Shown: positions 1 through 10,900 of the stretch, one piece after another
Numbering within the stretch: the stretch's first letter is position 1
Layout: each line of letters opens with the position of its first letter
Assembly (NCBI GenBank): GCA_039583875.1
Contig: CM077167.1
Location: 150,305,010 to 150,369,009 of the forward strand
Source of the DNA: Platanthera guangdongensis
Taxonomy: Eukaryota > Streptophyta > Magnoliopsida > Asparagales > Orchidaceae
Direction: 5' to 3'
DNA: 64,000 nucleotides
Program-made: the position numbers and the translations under genes
The notes under the pieces: model-generated
Seen by the model: only the letters and a program-made list of their open reading frames with translations
Databases searched by the model: none
What the model was told of the DNA's origin: nothing

Positions 1-320
1 GTCTCATACTGGTCAAGCTCATTTCAGTACAACACTTTCAATTCCACTCCAGTCTCGTACTGGTCAAGCTCATTTCAGTACAGTACTTTCAATTCAACCC
101 CAGTCTCGTACTGGTCAAGCTCATCTCAGTTCAGTACTTTCAATTCAACTCCAGTCTCATACTCGTCAAGCTCATTTTAGTTCAGTACTTTCAATTCAAC
201 TCCAGTCTCGTACTGGTCAAGCTCATTTTAGTACAGTACTTTCAATTCAACTCCAGTCTCATACTGGTCAACTCCCTTTCAGTTCAGTACTTCCGTTCTA
301 CTCCAGTTTCGTACTGCTCA
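1..320. repeat. 51-bp tandem repeat, about six copies
   Basis: Units begin GTCTC(A/G)TACTGGTCAAGC at 1, 52, 103, 154, 205 and 256, giving a period of 51 bp; a last degenerate unit starts at 306 after a 50-bp step. Units differ by scattered substitutions, so the array is not freshly amplified. It continues off the left edge, so its total length is unknown. It is probably part of the 5' LTR of G1, because a primer-site-like sequence and then gag follow downstream, but this is an inference. It could also be an independent minisatellite. Confidence 0.85.
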
Positions 321-1914
321 CATTTCATTATACAGCATTTATTATCAGTAGTTTAAATTACTGTAATTTACTATTATAGGCATGGGTCCTGCTCTGATGA
401 GCAGTTGTATGTTAAGGTTGAGCCTTAGTTGAGGATAACCAGAGTTGAGGTGTTCCTCCAGGTTTAGCCTCAGATAAAGTGCTCCTACACTCCTTATCGA
501 AAGTTGGGATGAGCATCGCGACTTGAAGGTTAACGTATAATAGGGTAGACTGCCACAGACCAGGTGCATATCAGCTTAATTGTTTAATTGATTACTTGTG
601 AATTGCTTGTGGTAAATTATGGCGGGTCAGTCCCTTCCGCAGACTGTTCGTACCGGTGCGGGAAGGTCGACGACTCAAGGTGATAGGGAGATGGGTACAA
701 CGGGTGACCGGCTATTATGTTGTCCAAGTTGGGCTTCGCTCCGCTGGTCAGCCCAAATGTTGCATTGCAGGATGTCGCTCACATCCAATAGTACACAGGG
801 TTGTATGTTGGGGCCTGGGGCTATGCGGTACAACCACCCCCGGAAGTGGCAGGACTGACCACTGTCATCGACAGCCATATCGGTGAGGCCCCCGGGGCTC
901 GCTACCCTGCTCGAATAGAAGCAGCCCATACTATGTCGACATAGGGTGATTTGCGCGGCCGTGAATGCCTGCGGTATATACACGGCTGTGAATGTCTGCG
1001 ATAGGATATGGGTTGTGATTACATGATACACTGATGTGCTAGTAATACCCATATTATAACTGATATTACTGCTATTATCATTCCAGTTATATTATGCTAA
1101 TTTTTTTATACTTTGGCAATCTTATATTGTTGGGTGCATGTGTGCTCGTCCCCAGGATATGGATCCGGGAAGGAGATTTGTTTCCACCTAGCTCTAGGAC
1201 TAACAGTTATTTAAATGACCATTCACAAGAAATGGAGCACCGTAGTGACCCCCTACCACATGAGAATTCGCCAGCAGTTAGGACTAACCAAGCCGAAGCA
1301 CCACCGACGTCTCTAGAGTTTCGAGATGTGAGTACCAGCGAGCAGTATAAAATGAGAGAGCGAGGATTATATGTATAACCCGTACAGCCCGTGGGCTTAT
1401 ATAGGGACATATGCTATGGCCTTGTACTTTTGTAAATATTTATGAAGTTATAAATATATATTAGTGTTTTCCTATTAATTCTTCCGCAAATCTATGATGT
1501 GTTGTGAATGTTGTGATTCTAGCCCAACAAGGCAGCCAACTAGTGCTTAGTAGAGTGGGTCGTTGCCCCTTAAAGGAGCACTGGATGGATGCCTTGGGCT
1601 TGTATGATCCCCTCCGGCCTGACCTAGACAAGGGTTGGGGTGGCCTTATAAATGGATCAGAGCGATCATAATTCATCCTTGTGGAGCAGTCTCAGGATTC
1701 CATCATCCCTCGCTTCGTTCCTCGGTTCGAGATGAACCTTGTAGCGAAAGCCTTGTGGACCCTAGTGTGGAGGCTTAGGAATTCGAGACTGTACGTTAGT
1801 ATGCCCCTACGCCGTTGTTTCCACTTCATCAGTCGTTTTTTTGCAAATTTACCCTACTTTTGCAAAGTATTGACACACTTTCCTGTTACTTCTACAAATA
1901 CTGGACTACAGTAA
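321..1914 (+). other. Probable end of the 5' LTR of G1 and its untranslated leader
   Basis: There is no recognisable protein. The stretch holds a short direct repeat (GTGAATGC/TCTGCG near 960 and 990), an AT-rich segment near 1430-1480, and small open frames (619-858 and 1094-1378) that match no family I know. The placement as LTR end plus leader rests on a degenerate PBS near 1653 and on gag starting by 1915. It cannot be aligned to the right-hand G1 LTR (40190-42502). If both assignments hold, the G1 LTR must be about 4 kb and the two visible parts do not overlap. Confidence 0.4.
1653..1663 (+). other. Degenerate primer-binding site of G1
   Basis: TGGATCAGAGC resembles the initiator tRNA-Met site TGGTATCAGAGC with two bases missing. 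It lies about 260 bp before the gag reading frame, a normal distance. The preceding CTTATA may be a decayed TTACA LTR end. The call is weak because the match is imperfect and no clean LTR boundary is seen. Confidence 0.35.
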
Positions 1915-2113
1915 CGGGGGTCCTCTTCCAAACGATTTGTTCCCACCACCCCACCTCCAGACCCGATCGCCCCCGCGGCTGTACTGTTTGCCAAGACTGA
2001 CTTGGGGAATATACTGATGGCCATCCTGGCCACCTTCCGGACAGCCTTGGCACAGCCACCACAAGAGATGATGACACCTACCGACTTGCTGATGAACTTT
2101 CAAGGACGGAGGC
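1915..2113 (+). pseudogene. gag: G1 gag, N-terminal fragment
   Basis: The frame is open from 1915, just after TAA at 1912-1914, and runs to the C1 insertion point. It is Pro-rich at first and ends with the residues FQGRR. Across the inserted C1 it continues in frame as RPTFRGTETAIQSEEWM at 23813. That matches the start of the plant retrotransposon gag domain, where a Phe-x-Gly segment leads into a conserved Trp. No ATG is evident at the true start. The protein would form the virus-like particle; this copy is interrupted and cannot be expressed whole. Confidence 0.65.
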
Positions 2114-2317
2114 TGTTGGATCCCTTATTTGAATTTGGGCTAGGTTCACTAATTAGGATGTTTGACCCACCATTTATAGCAAGGGTCAAGTCTGTTAGTC
2201 CTAGAGTTTAGGCTAGTCATTAGTATCAATCTTCATGGACCAGCCTGCAGAGGACTTCAGTAGACACAAGACTTAGAAGAATTCAAAGTTCAGATTATTA
2301 GTTCGAAGTTCTTCGAA

Positions 2318-2662
2318 TTCAGATCGACGATCGTCGATCGCAGATCGACAAACTCAGAAATCTTTCTCTGGGTTGAGCTCGACGATATTCGAGCTCAGGT
2401 CGATGATTTCTTCCTCAAGACAGATTCTCTGCTCGATGAAATTTGGAATTCAACTTTGACAGATTCTTTCTAGTTTATTTTCTCTGAACTCAGGTCGACG
2501 AAGACAGATTCTTTGTTCGACGAACTTGGAGTGCAGAATTGGCAAGATATTTCCCATTTATAGTTTGCTGAGCTCAGGTCGACGAACAGGATTTCTCAGC
2601 TCGACGAACTTGGAACTCTAGTCGACAAATTCTATCCAGAGGTCGACGATTTCTATCCCGAG
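2318..2662 (+). promoter_or_regulatory. C1 U3 array of TCGTCGA / TCGACGA motifs
   Basis: Many copies of GTCGACGA, TCGACGAA and close variants recur at irregular 20-40 bp spacing, in both orientations, giving local inverted repeats such as CGACGATCGTCG. The array lies about 200-550 bp into the LTR and ends about 270 bp before the TATA box, so it is in U3. The same motif recurs in two spacers inside the element (15108-15372 and 18788-19015). A role as binding site or silencing target is inference. Confidence 0.8.
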
Positions 2663-2930
2663 TCAGTTTGATAAGTTTTCCTTATTTTTGTTCCCAATTT
2701 CTTATATTATTTAGCAGTAATTCTCTGAGTAATTAATGCTTATATTCTCAAGAATATAGCCGTTCTTGGCGACATTAATTATGGATTTCATCAGAGTTAA
2801 TTGTGTGCTTATTTTAATGGGACAGTTGGGGAAACTCATTCAAGAATATATTCCAACGTTTCATTCTCCAGAGTTAGCCAACAATTAATGCTTGGAATTC
2901 AAAATTCAAAAGGAGAATTTGACAACAGAA

Positions 2931-2937
2931 TATAAAA
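2931..2937 (+). promoter_or_regulatory. C1 LTR TATA box
   Basis: TATAAAA follows the U3 array. The equivalent in the right LTR is TATAAAAG at 22928-22935. Transcription would start about 30 bp downstream. Confidence 0.6.
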
Positions 2938-3545
2938 AAGAATTTTCATTCAGACAAGATTATAGAAGAGGTGTGATACAAGCAAGCAAGAAGAAAAGAT
3001 ACACAGTGATATACACAAAATACAGAACACAAGAAGTGATATAGAGAAGAGATACAAAAATATATTGAAGAATATCTACTTCTTCTCTGTGCTGAAAACT
3101 CTATGTTTTCCACATGATCTTTCATAAGACTGAAGAAGAACATCAATCTTATATCAGGAGTCTTCTTTAACTTCTACTCCAAGAATCCTCAAGGACAATA
3201 ACTCGAGATCTGTCTATAAGTTCCTGGATTTCAACAAGACAAGGCTGAAGACCTACACCTTAAGGAAGGCTCCAGGCTTTCTGAACATCTCAACATTTCA
3301 GAAGGAGCTTTGATAATAGCAATCCACTGAGTCTTCTCTGTTGAATAGAGAAAAGATAAGACACCATCAACTCTCTCAACCTCCTGTACAAAGGGTTTAT
3401 TAACTCCCTTAAAAAGTTTATTATTGGTTTTTGGGCACCTGATCAAAAGCCTAAAGGGTTGTGAGATCTCCCTGTAAATATATCTTGTGGTGGAAGTCAC
3501 CTGATCAAAAACCTGATAGTGGATTCCTACCAGGGTGGTAGAAGA

Positions 3546-3579
3546 GTGGATGTACCCAGTTTGGGGAACCACTATAAAA
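3546..3579 (+). promoter_or_regulatory. Conserved copia LTR block (C1)
   Basis: GTGGATGTACCCAG then GGGGAACCACTATAAA. Close versions occur in the C1 3' LTR (23542-23575), in C2 (44229-44264) and on the minus strand in C3 (44599-44630), although the surrounding LTRs are otherwise very different. It lies downstream of the TATA box, in the R/U5 part of the transcript. Confidence 0.7.
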
Positions 3580-3812
3580 TTCATGTGTTGTCTGGTTGTT
3601 CATTTTCTCTTTGTTTTGTTGTGTTGTGATAGTGTAGTTTAGCTTAGTTTCCATTTCTTTTTATACTACTATTATTATCACTTATTTCTCTGATAAATTT
3701 TAAAATCAGCCAAAAGTTTTTTAAATCACTCTATTCACCCCCCCCCCTCTACAGTATATTAGATCTATCCCCTTTTTTCAATTGTTATCAGAGGCATACC
3801 ATTTCTTTCAAT

Positions 3813-3824
3813 TGGTATTAGAGG
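3813..3824 (+). other. C1 primer-binding site
   Basis: TGGTATTAGAGG starts 2 bp after the LTR end and matches the initiator tRNA-Met site TGGTATCAGAGC with two differences. A second, slightly better copy lies inside the end of the LTR itself (best seen at 23780-23791 in the right LTR). Confidence 0.8.
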
Positions 3825-3919
3825 GTTGGTCTACTTGGTTGTACAAGGTAACACTTGAACCAACAGATCTTTGATAGATCTGATTTCTTTTTCCTTAGTT
3901 ATTTTGGTGATTTCATATC

Positions 3920-4158
3920 ATGGCAAAGAACAAGGATTATGCAAGCACCAGACCTCTAGTTTGCAATCTAAACAAGTTTGCTATCTGTAAGGCAAGAATT
4001 AAATTATATATGAACTCTATTGATGAAGATATTTTTAATTCTATTTTGACAGGACCACAATTCCAGAGTCTACATCTACTGTAACTTCAAGAACTCATGC
4101 TGTTCCACCACCTGAGTGGACAGATTCTCAAAAGAAGGCCAAGATAGCTGATGCTAAG
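3920..4158 (+). pseudogene. gag: C1 gag, N-terminal part
   Basis: ATG at 3920 starts MAKNKDYASTRP and continues as a copia gag N terminus with the usual Lys/Trp-poor start. A 1-nt frameshift lies near 4055. After it the frame reads a Pro/Ser-rich stretch and then KKAKIADAK, and stops at the G2 insertion. The frame resumes exactly at 13684 after the G2 target duplication CTAAG. The first ATG after the leader is taken as the start. The protein is the capsid of the element; this copy is broken. Confidence 0.75.
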
Positions 4159-6465
4159 TGTAACGCTCCGAAACTCAAAGGAGCAAAGGGGGACATTTTG
4201 GGCCAGTTTGAGTTCTGGCTGCAGGCACACGGGCTGGGACACGGGCGTGTCCCAGGGCGTGTCAAGCCTGTGTCGACACTAAGGCGGGAAGTCGACACTT
4301 TGGTGTCGACAATGTGTCGAGACATGGCACACGGTCTGCGACACGGGCGTGTAGCAGGACGTGTCGACCCGTGTCGACACTTAGCCGCGAAGTCGACACT
4401 TTGGTGTCGACAATGTGTCGAGACATGGCACACGGCCTGCGATACGGGCGTGTCGCAGGGCGTGTCAGCCCGTGTCGACACTCGTCCCGGGAAGTCGACA
4501 CTTTGGTGTCGACAATGTGTCGAGACATGACACACGGCCTGCGACACGGGCGTGTCGCAGGGCGTGTCGACCCGTGTCGACACTTAGCCGCGAAGTGTCG
4601 AGACCGTGTACACGGCCTGGAGCCCAGGCGTGTCAATGTGACACGGGTAGGGACACGGGCGTGTCCTAGAACCCGTGCAGTGCTCGGGTTGAAAATGGGG
4701 AAAAATCATGGGGTACACGGCCGGCTACACGGCCGTGTTAGGTGGAACACGGGCGTGTCAGATCGAACACGGGCGTGTTAGATACCCGTGTGAGGTTCCA
4801 AGTGATCCGATTTTGACGGCGAATGAGGCACACGGCCCTGGACACGGGCGTGTGCCAGGCCGTGTTCGGTCCAGATTGGGCATTTCAGTCCCGAATCAAA
4901 GCCGTTCATTTCTTTGACTGAAGATCCAACGGCTGGGGGTTGTTCCCGAAGGGATATACCCGGGTTTTGACTTAGAAAACCCTCACTTTTCTTAAGTGAT
5001 CTCTTTCTATAGTCTTAGAGAGAGAGGAGAGCTAAGTGAAGAAGAAGGAGCTAGATCCGCCATTGGAGGAGCTTCGGAGCTCCGAATCGCAAGCCGACTC
5101 CGGATCCACGGAAGCAACGCTAGTGCGGTGATTTCCATCCGATTACTTTCCGATGACGCCAAAGAGGAACGCAAGGGTAACGATCCTCATCTTGAGCATG
5201 AGTCGCTCTCTTTCTTAGCATAGGAAGCCCGCTCTCGCGAGTTTGCGTAGAGTTGGAGGCGTTCCTTCGGGTAGATATGTGAAGTCCCCGTTGTTTAGCG
5301 TCCGTATGCGAGAACGGACATAGGCATGATGTGTGAAGCCTACCCGGACATGTTGGTCTGGATCGGTGATGTTGCATTGCATAAGGCCGGAGAAGACTCC
5401 GTGCTATTGGTTGTTTTTCGGGTTTTCTACGCGGTAGATTGCAGCAGGGAGCCTTGGGGACTAACCCGAAGGTGCACCCGGAAAACTGGGCGAATACGAG
5501 ATCTAGCCAACTTGGTGGCTTGAGAGCCAACTTGAACATAACGGGGTTATGTGACTTGTGATGGAAGTGGGACTCGGTGGAAGTTTGACCCGCGCATATG
5601 GCTTAAGTTGCCGTTGCGATGTGAGCACGGGTTAGATGGAACCGTATCCGTTCTATGTCGTTCGGTTAAAGAGACCTAAAGGCACGTGGCACTTACCGTT
5701 GGCATAGAGTAGGGTCTTCGGCGGTCGATGACTTAAATTGTCGTGACCCAGGCCAGGAAGACAAATTGCTCATAGGTTTGGCCGTCCAAGTGGCGGTGGT
5801 GAGTCCGGAATGTTGATGACTTTAATTGACGTGACATCGACCGGCTCACCGAGAATGTGGCCTGAGTGCACGGGGCGTGTGGCCGTGCGAGCCAACGTCT
5901 GTGTTGAAATGGCTATGGTTATATATATGGCTCGCTTATGCTAATGAAATGCAGGGAAGGAGCATCGCCGCCCCGAGTTGGGGGCGGGATCGTTATAATT
6001 TGGTCAGCATTGCTGACCGTTGTCTTGTTTTGCCACCGTGCGGTGGTTTGTTGCTTGCAGGTGCAGCTGGACCAAGCGGTCAATAGCGGGCTAAAGCCCT
6101 TTTTGCGAAGCCGGCCCTCGAAGGCCCAAATGGAAATGTTTATTGCTTTATTCATGTATGACCGGCCTGCGTGCCGTGGTTTGTAAATCATGTAACAGTC
6201 AAGTGAAACATTTTTGTAAGGCCTTAAGGCTTGTTTTGAGTATTTTGTAATAACATTCCTGTTTTCGTATTAGTGGACATTCGTGCTTGTTGCTGGGTTC
6301 TTGTTTACAACCTTTATAAACTGCTTCCGCTAGAATGCTCTGTGTAGGACGTTGAGATTGGTTGGATGGTTCCATAAGTAACCACCCGGTACGTCTGTGG
6401 TATATGGCGTCGGGCCCCGGCCGGACCTACTGCTATATGCTATGCGACAGATAGGGGGTGTTACA
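4159..6465 (+). repeat. G2 5' LTR
   Basis: TG..CA bounded, 2307 bp. The first 700 bp are built largely from a GC-rich array of ACACGGGCGTGT and GTGTCGACAC motifs. The rest is unique LTR sequence also found, diverged and on the minus strand, in G5 (59761-60960). No unambiguous TATA box is seen; GATATACCC near 4954 is the best candidate. Confidence 0.95.
4220..4870 (+). promoter_or_regulatory. G2 U3 array: ACACGGGCGTGT plus GTGTCGACAC
   Basis: A roughly 102-bp unit repeats three times, with AGTCGACACTTT starting near 4291, 4392 and 4494, and then decays. Each unit holds two kinds of self-complementary core: ACACG-GG-CGTGT (arms ACACG/CGTGT) and the perfect palindrome GTGTCGACAC. Further ACACGGGCGTGT copies follow to about 4870, some as CACACGGCC..GGCCGTGT pairs. 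The array lies 60-710 bp from the LTR start, within U3. Confidence 0.9.
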
Positions 6466-6468
6466 ATT

Positions 6469-6479
6469 TGGTATCAGAC
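6469..6479 (+). other. G2 primer-binding site
   Basis: TGGTATCAGAC begins 3 bp after the LTR. It matches the first ten bases of the initiator tRNA-Met site TGGTATCAGAGC. Confidence 0.8.
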
Positions 6480-6504
6480 TACTGGTTTTGGTTGGGCTTA
6501 AACT

Positions 6505-6540
6505 GAATTCGTGGGCGAATTCTTTTTAAGGGGTGGTGAG
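6505..6540 (+). promoter_or_regulatory. Hairpin plus polypurine-like block just after the G2 primer site
   Basis: GAATTCG-TGGG-CGAATTC is a perfect 7-bp stem with a TGGG loop, followed by TTTTAAGGGGTGGTGAG. The same layout, with the same loop and a related stem, sits before the 3' LTR at 11317-11353, where it is the polypurine tract region. A copy 40 bp inside the 5' end is unexpected. The remaining leader (6541-6690) has no other feature I recognise. Confidence 0.75.
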
Positions 6541-6690
6541 CACATTGTGTGCGTCATCGTAATAACAGTAAAAAGAACCCATGAATGTCCACTTAGGAAT
6601 GAAAATACTCGTGTTTGAGGAACCTGCGTGTTCCTATAATTGCTGTTTGTAATTTATTTGGTCGCTTAACGGTGTTTTGTACCACTATAG

Positions 6691-7834
6691 GTGACCCGAA
6701 GTGGTGTTGGGCCGTCAGAACGCCGAGTTTCTGAGGCTAGTAGTGCACCGGATGTTGCTCCTGCAACACCTCTATCGGCTGCGAATATTCGATTGGTGGC
6801 TGAAGCGGTGTTGGCCGTGATTAATGCGCAGCCTGGAAGGCAAACGCAGCAGCCCGCTCCTGTGATGGAGCAAGAACCTCTGCAAGAGGCGGAGCCGAGG
6901 AGAGTGGAGCAAGTGGTTTTGGAACCGGTAGTGCCAAGGAGGGCAACTGAGAGGCAGCTAAAGCATGTAATGAGCTTTAACCCTCCGTTATTCTCGGGGT
7001 TGGGAACCCCATCTCAGGCTGAAGACTGGCTCTCCAGGGTGAAGAGAGTCATGACAGCGACAGAGACGGAGGAGTGGCAAATGACCACCATCGCTACGTT
7101 CCTTTTGGACGGTGAAGCGAGGATGTGGTGGGAAGGATTGGAGCTGCACTTACTGAGAGGTAGGCAACTTGGTGATGTCTCGATGGAGGAGTTCTCGAGA
7201 TTAGTTTTGGCTAAATACCTCCCGTCGACGCAGAAGATAGCGTTGGAGAATGAGTTCCTGAAGTTGGTACAGGGTGAGAGGAGCGTGGATGAATATCTCC
7301 ACGAGTTTACTCGTCTGAGTCGTTATGCTAGCTCCACCATCGTGGATGAGGAGCGCAAGACTAATCGCTTCTATGAAGGCTTGAGAGATGAGTTAAGGTT
7401 ACTACTCTCGGGGCCGATGACGCAGGGTTTCTTAACCTTGGTCAATACTGCCTGGTCCTTGGAGAAGGACATGAAGAACGTACAAGCAAAGAAAAGCTTG
7501 GGTGAGAAGAAATCCGAATTTAAAGTGCCGACTAATTCAAAGACCGGCTATCGGAGGTCTTTCAAGAAGCATAGGACTTCGGGTCCAGCTCCTTCTGGCG
7601 CTTCTGGGGCAACTACGGGTCGGACCCCGGGTGCGTGTTTTACTTGTGGAAAGACGGGGCACTTTGCCCGTGATTGTTGGAGCGGACGTCCTAAGTCCGA
7701 GAGGAAGCCGGGAGCTACTTATGAAGAGAAGGTAAAGACGGTGGAGTCGACCGCATCCCATTATGCTCCGGCCTAACCAAGGGTCTACAATCTTGGCCAA
7801 CAGGAGGCCATCAAACAAGCTGATGTGGTGACAG
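6691..7834 (+). pseudogene. gag: G2 gag (and first exon of gag-pol)
   Basis: Open frame from GTG at 6691, directly after an in-frame TAG. GTG probably replaces ATG; the first in-frame ATG is at 6865. Residues about 95-215 form the retrotransposon gag domain, with the FNPPLFSG segment, AEDWL and MWWEG. A single CCHC zinc knuckle, CFTCGKTGHFARDC, lies at 7636-7677. A TAA at 7774-7776 ends the frame. The same frame continues with RVYNL and DVVTG to 7834, which is typical of the segment joining gag to protease in this family. That suggests the TAA is a later mutation (CAA to TAA) and that gag and pol were one frame. The product would be the particle protein that binds element RNA. Confidence 0.85.
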
Positions 7835-7909
7835 GTACGGTTTAATTATAGCAAGTCAATTTATTTAAATACTTGTTACGCACATGTTACCTTACCACTG
7901 CTTGTTTAG
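7835..7909 (+). other. Probable spliceosomal intron between gag and protease in G2
   Basis: The segment starts GTACGG after ..GACAG and ends GCTTGTTTAG before GTTTTG. It is 75 bp and AT-rich, and it contains in-frame TAA and TAG. Removing it joins GTG ACA G to GT TTT GTA and restores the expected DVVTG to ALFDTG protease spacing in frame, with a phase 1 Gly codon. G1 has a 120-bp AT-rich insert at exactly the same codon (24717-24836), while G4 reads through this point without any insert. No transcript evidence is available. Confidence 0.65.
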
Positions 7910-10900
7910 GTTTTGTATTGATTTGTGAAAATCCGGCACGAGCACTCTTTGATACGGGAGCTTCACACTCCTTCTTGTCCGAAGGATTTATATCACGCAT
8001 CGGAGTCCCTTCTTCGATGGCAAAGGATAAGTTGGATGTGTTGTTGCCCAATGGGTGTTCGATGCGAGCGGATAGGATCTGCGATGTTAAGGTTCGTATT
8101 GGGGAGCAGGAGTTCGACCTGCAGGCGTCTTTACTTCCGTTGGCGGAGTTCGACGTCATATTTGGCATGGACTGGCTCTCGGAGCAGCAGGCCCATATAG
8201 ATTGTGGTAGCAAGGAAGTCAAGCTGGGAGCGAGTCGTGAGACGACTTTTACGGGCTTAAAGGGGTCGAGCAAGACGTTGATGTCTGCTCTTCAGGTGGT
8301 GAAGGCGGTTCGTGCTGGAGCAGAACTGTTCTTTACACTAGTGGAGGTTGCAAAGCCGAAGCCCGCATTGGATTGTATTTCAGTGGTATCGGAATACCCT
8401 GATGTGTTCCCCGCAGATCTTCCTGGAGCCCTGCCTCAGCGGGAGATAGATTTTACGATCGAGCGAGTGCCAGGTGCAAAGCCTGTGTCACGATCTCCAT
8501 ATCGGCTAGCGCCTAAGGAAATGGCGGAGCTGAAAGTTCAACTGCAAGAGTTGTTGGAGCAAGGGTATGTGCGCCCGAGTTCTTCGCCTTGGAGCGCACC
8601 GGTCCTCTTTGTTAAGAAGAAGGACGGAAGCTTGAGGCTATGAATTGATTATCGGGAGCTAAACAAGCTAACTGAGAAGAACAAGTACCCGATCCCTCGG
8701 ATTGATGATCTCTTCGATCAGTTAGTCGGGTCGACGGTGTACTCGAAGTTAGATCTCAAGGCTGGGTACTATCAGCTGCGAATAAGGGAGTGTGATATCC
8801 CGAAGACAGCGTTTAGTACGAGGTACGGGCATTATGAGTTTACGGTCATGCCGTTTGGGCTGACTAATGCGCCGTCAGTATTCATGGATTTGATGAACAG
8901 GACGTTTAGGGAGTACTTGGACCATTTCGTGATCGTCTTCATCGACGATATTTTGGTGTACTCGCAAAGTGAGGAAGATCACTTTAAGCACCTTCATTTG
9001 GTGTTGGAGACGCTAAGGAGAAATCAGTTGTATGCCAAGTTCTCGAAGTGCGAGTTTTGGCTATCCTCAGTGGCGTTCCTCGGGCATATAGTAAGTGGAG
9101 AGGGTATTGCTGTGGATCCGGCGAAGATTGTTGCGATACGGGAGTGGCCTGAGCTTGCTACGGTAGCAGAAGTCCGGAGCTTTTTGGGGCTTGCCGGTTA
9201 TTATAGGCGCTTCGTAGAGAACTTCTCGCGGATAGCGTTACCTCTCACTACTTTGACGAGGAAGGAGCATAAGTTCGTTTGGACGCCGGAGTGCGCGCGA
9301 GCTTTCGAGGAGTTGAAGTGTCGGTTGACCACGGCCCCTGTGCTGAGTTCGCCATGTGGAACCGAAGGCTATGATATATATAGTGATGCTTCGGGCAGCG
9401 GTTTGGGTTGCGTGCTACTGCAGCACGGAAGCGTGATAACTTATGGCTCGAGACAGCTAAAAGTGCATGAGAGGAATTATCCGGTCCATGACTTGGAGTT
9501 AGCGGCCGTGATTTTTGCCTTGAAGCTGTGGAGACACTATTAGTACGGTGTGAAGATTGATATCTACACCGATCACAAGAGCCTAAAGTATCTAATTGAT
9601 CAGAAGGATCTGAATATGCGGCAGCGTAGGTGGATGGAGTTCCTGGGGGACTATACATTCAAGATCCACTACGTGCCTGACAAAGGGAATGCAGTTGCGG
9701 ATGCGCTGAGTCGCCGAGCCCCAGCTCAAGCCAATTGGCTATCGGTGCATGATGAGCGGTTGGTGCGGGAGTTGGAGGCGTTGGAGATTGTTTGCGTGGA
9801 TAGACAATCTAGTGTTGAAGCAGTTCTGAATTGGAATGAAGTCCAATATGACCTGGCTGATCAGATTCGGCAGCCTTTGGATATGGATGCTCATATGAAG
9901 CAGTTCATGGTAGAGGCTCTGGATGGGTCAAATTCCGAATTCGTCGTGGAGGACGGGTTGCTTTGGAAAGACGGTCATTTGTGCGTCCCAAGTGTGGGCA
10001 AGTTACGGGTGGAGTTGTTGTACGAGGCGCACCATACCAAGTACTCGATTCACCCGGGGAGCACGAAGATGTACCGTGATGTGAAGAAACTGTTTTGGTG
10101 GCCGGGTTTGAAGAAGGATGTTGCGCTATACGTAGCGAAGTGTCAAACCTGCGCCTTGGTAAAGGCGGAGTGCCAAAAGCCGGGAGGATTTCTTAAGTCC
10201 TTGCCTATTCCGGAGTGGAAATTTGACGACATCTCTATGGACTTTGTGCACGGTTTGCCAAGGTCGCAAAAGGGGAATGACGCCATTTGGGTGGTTGTTG
10301 ATCGATTGACGAAGGTGTCGCATTTTATTCCGCATAGGAAGGATGATCCGGTAGAGAAGCTGACAAAGCTTTATGTGGATAACATAGTACGACTTCATGG
10401 TGTGCCCCGCAGCATCGTGAGTGACCGAGATGGGCGGTTCACGTCCAATGATTGGAGGCTGGTGCAGCAAATGTTGGGAACAAAGCTGAAATTCAGCACA
10501 GCCTTCCATCCGCAAACAGATGGGCAGACCGAGAGGGTCAATCGAACCATGGAAGACATGCTTCGCATGTGTGTCTTGGATTTTGGAAAGCAATGGGAAT
10601 ACCACCTTTATTTGGTGGAGTTCGCATACAACAACAGCTACCAAGCGAGTATTCAGATGGCGCCTTTTGAGGCCCTATATGGTAGAAGATGTTGCACGCC
10701 GTTGTCTTGGTTAGAAACGGGTGAGTCAAAGTTGTATAAGCGATCGGAAGTGGAGGATGCTACTTCTTTGGTGAGAACCATTCGGGAGAGGTTACTTATC
10801 GCTCAGGACCGGCAAGCAAAGTACTATAATGCCAAGCACAGGAACGTGGAGTTCGCTGTGGGCGATTATGTATACTTAAAGATCAAGCCGTTCAAGGGTG

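Larger units (their letters stand above)
2114..3810 (+). repeat. C1 5' LTR
   Basis: The LTR begins TGTTGGATCC and ends ATTTCTTTCA. It contains, in order, a TCGTCGA-type array (2318-2662), a TATA box (2931), a conserved block GTGGATGTACC..GGGGAACCACTATAAA (3546-3579), a C homopolymer run near 3740, and a PBS-like sequence (about 3783-3795) inside its own last 30 bp. Its partner at 22110-23807 is clearly similar, with substitutions and small indels throughout. Confidence 0.92.

Noticed and set aside
619..858. 79-codon frame starting MAGQSLPQTV
   Set aside because: Overlapped by an equally long frame in another phase and by one on the other strand. No domain is present.
1094..1378. 94-codon frame starting MLIFLYFGNLI
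   Set aside because: It matches nothing I recognise, starts in an AT-rich stretch with a chance hydrophobic run, and sits in a presumed LTR/leader. Coding is not supported, though I cannot exclude a captured exon.
4128..4781. Several overlapping Arg/Thr/Cys-rich open frames on both strands, repeated at 11338-12010
   Set aside because: They are translations of the ACACGGGCGTGT / GTGTCGACAC array, where stop codons are rare in every frame. No domain is present and the same peptides recur because the DNA repeats.
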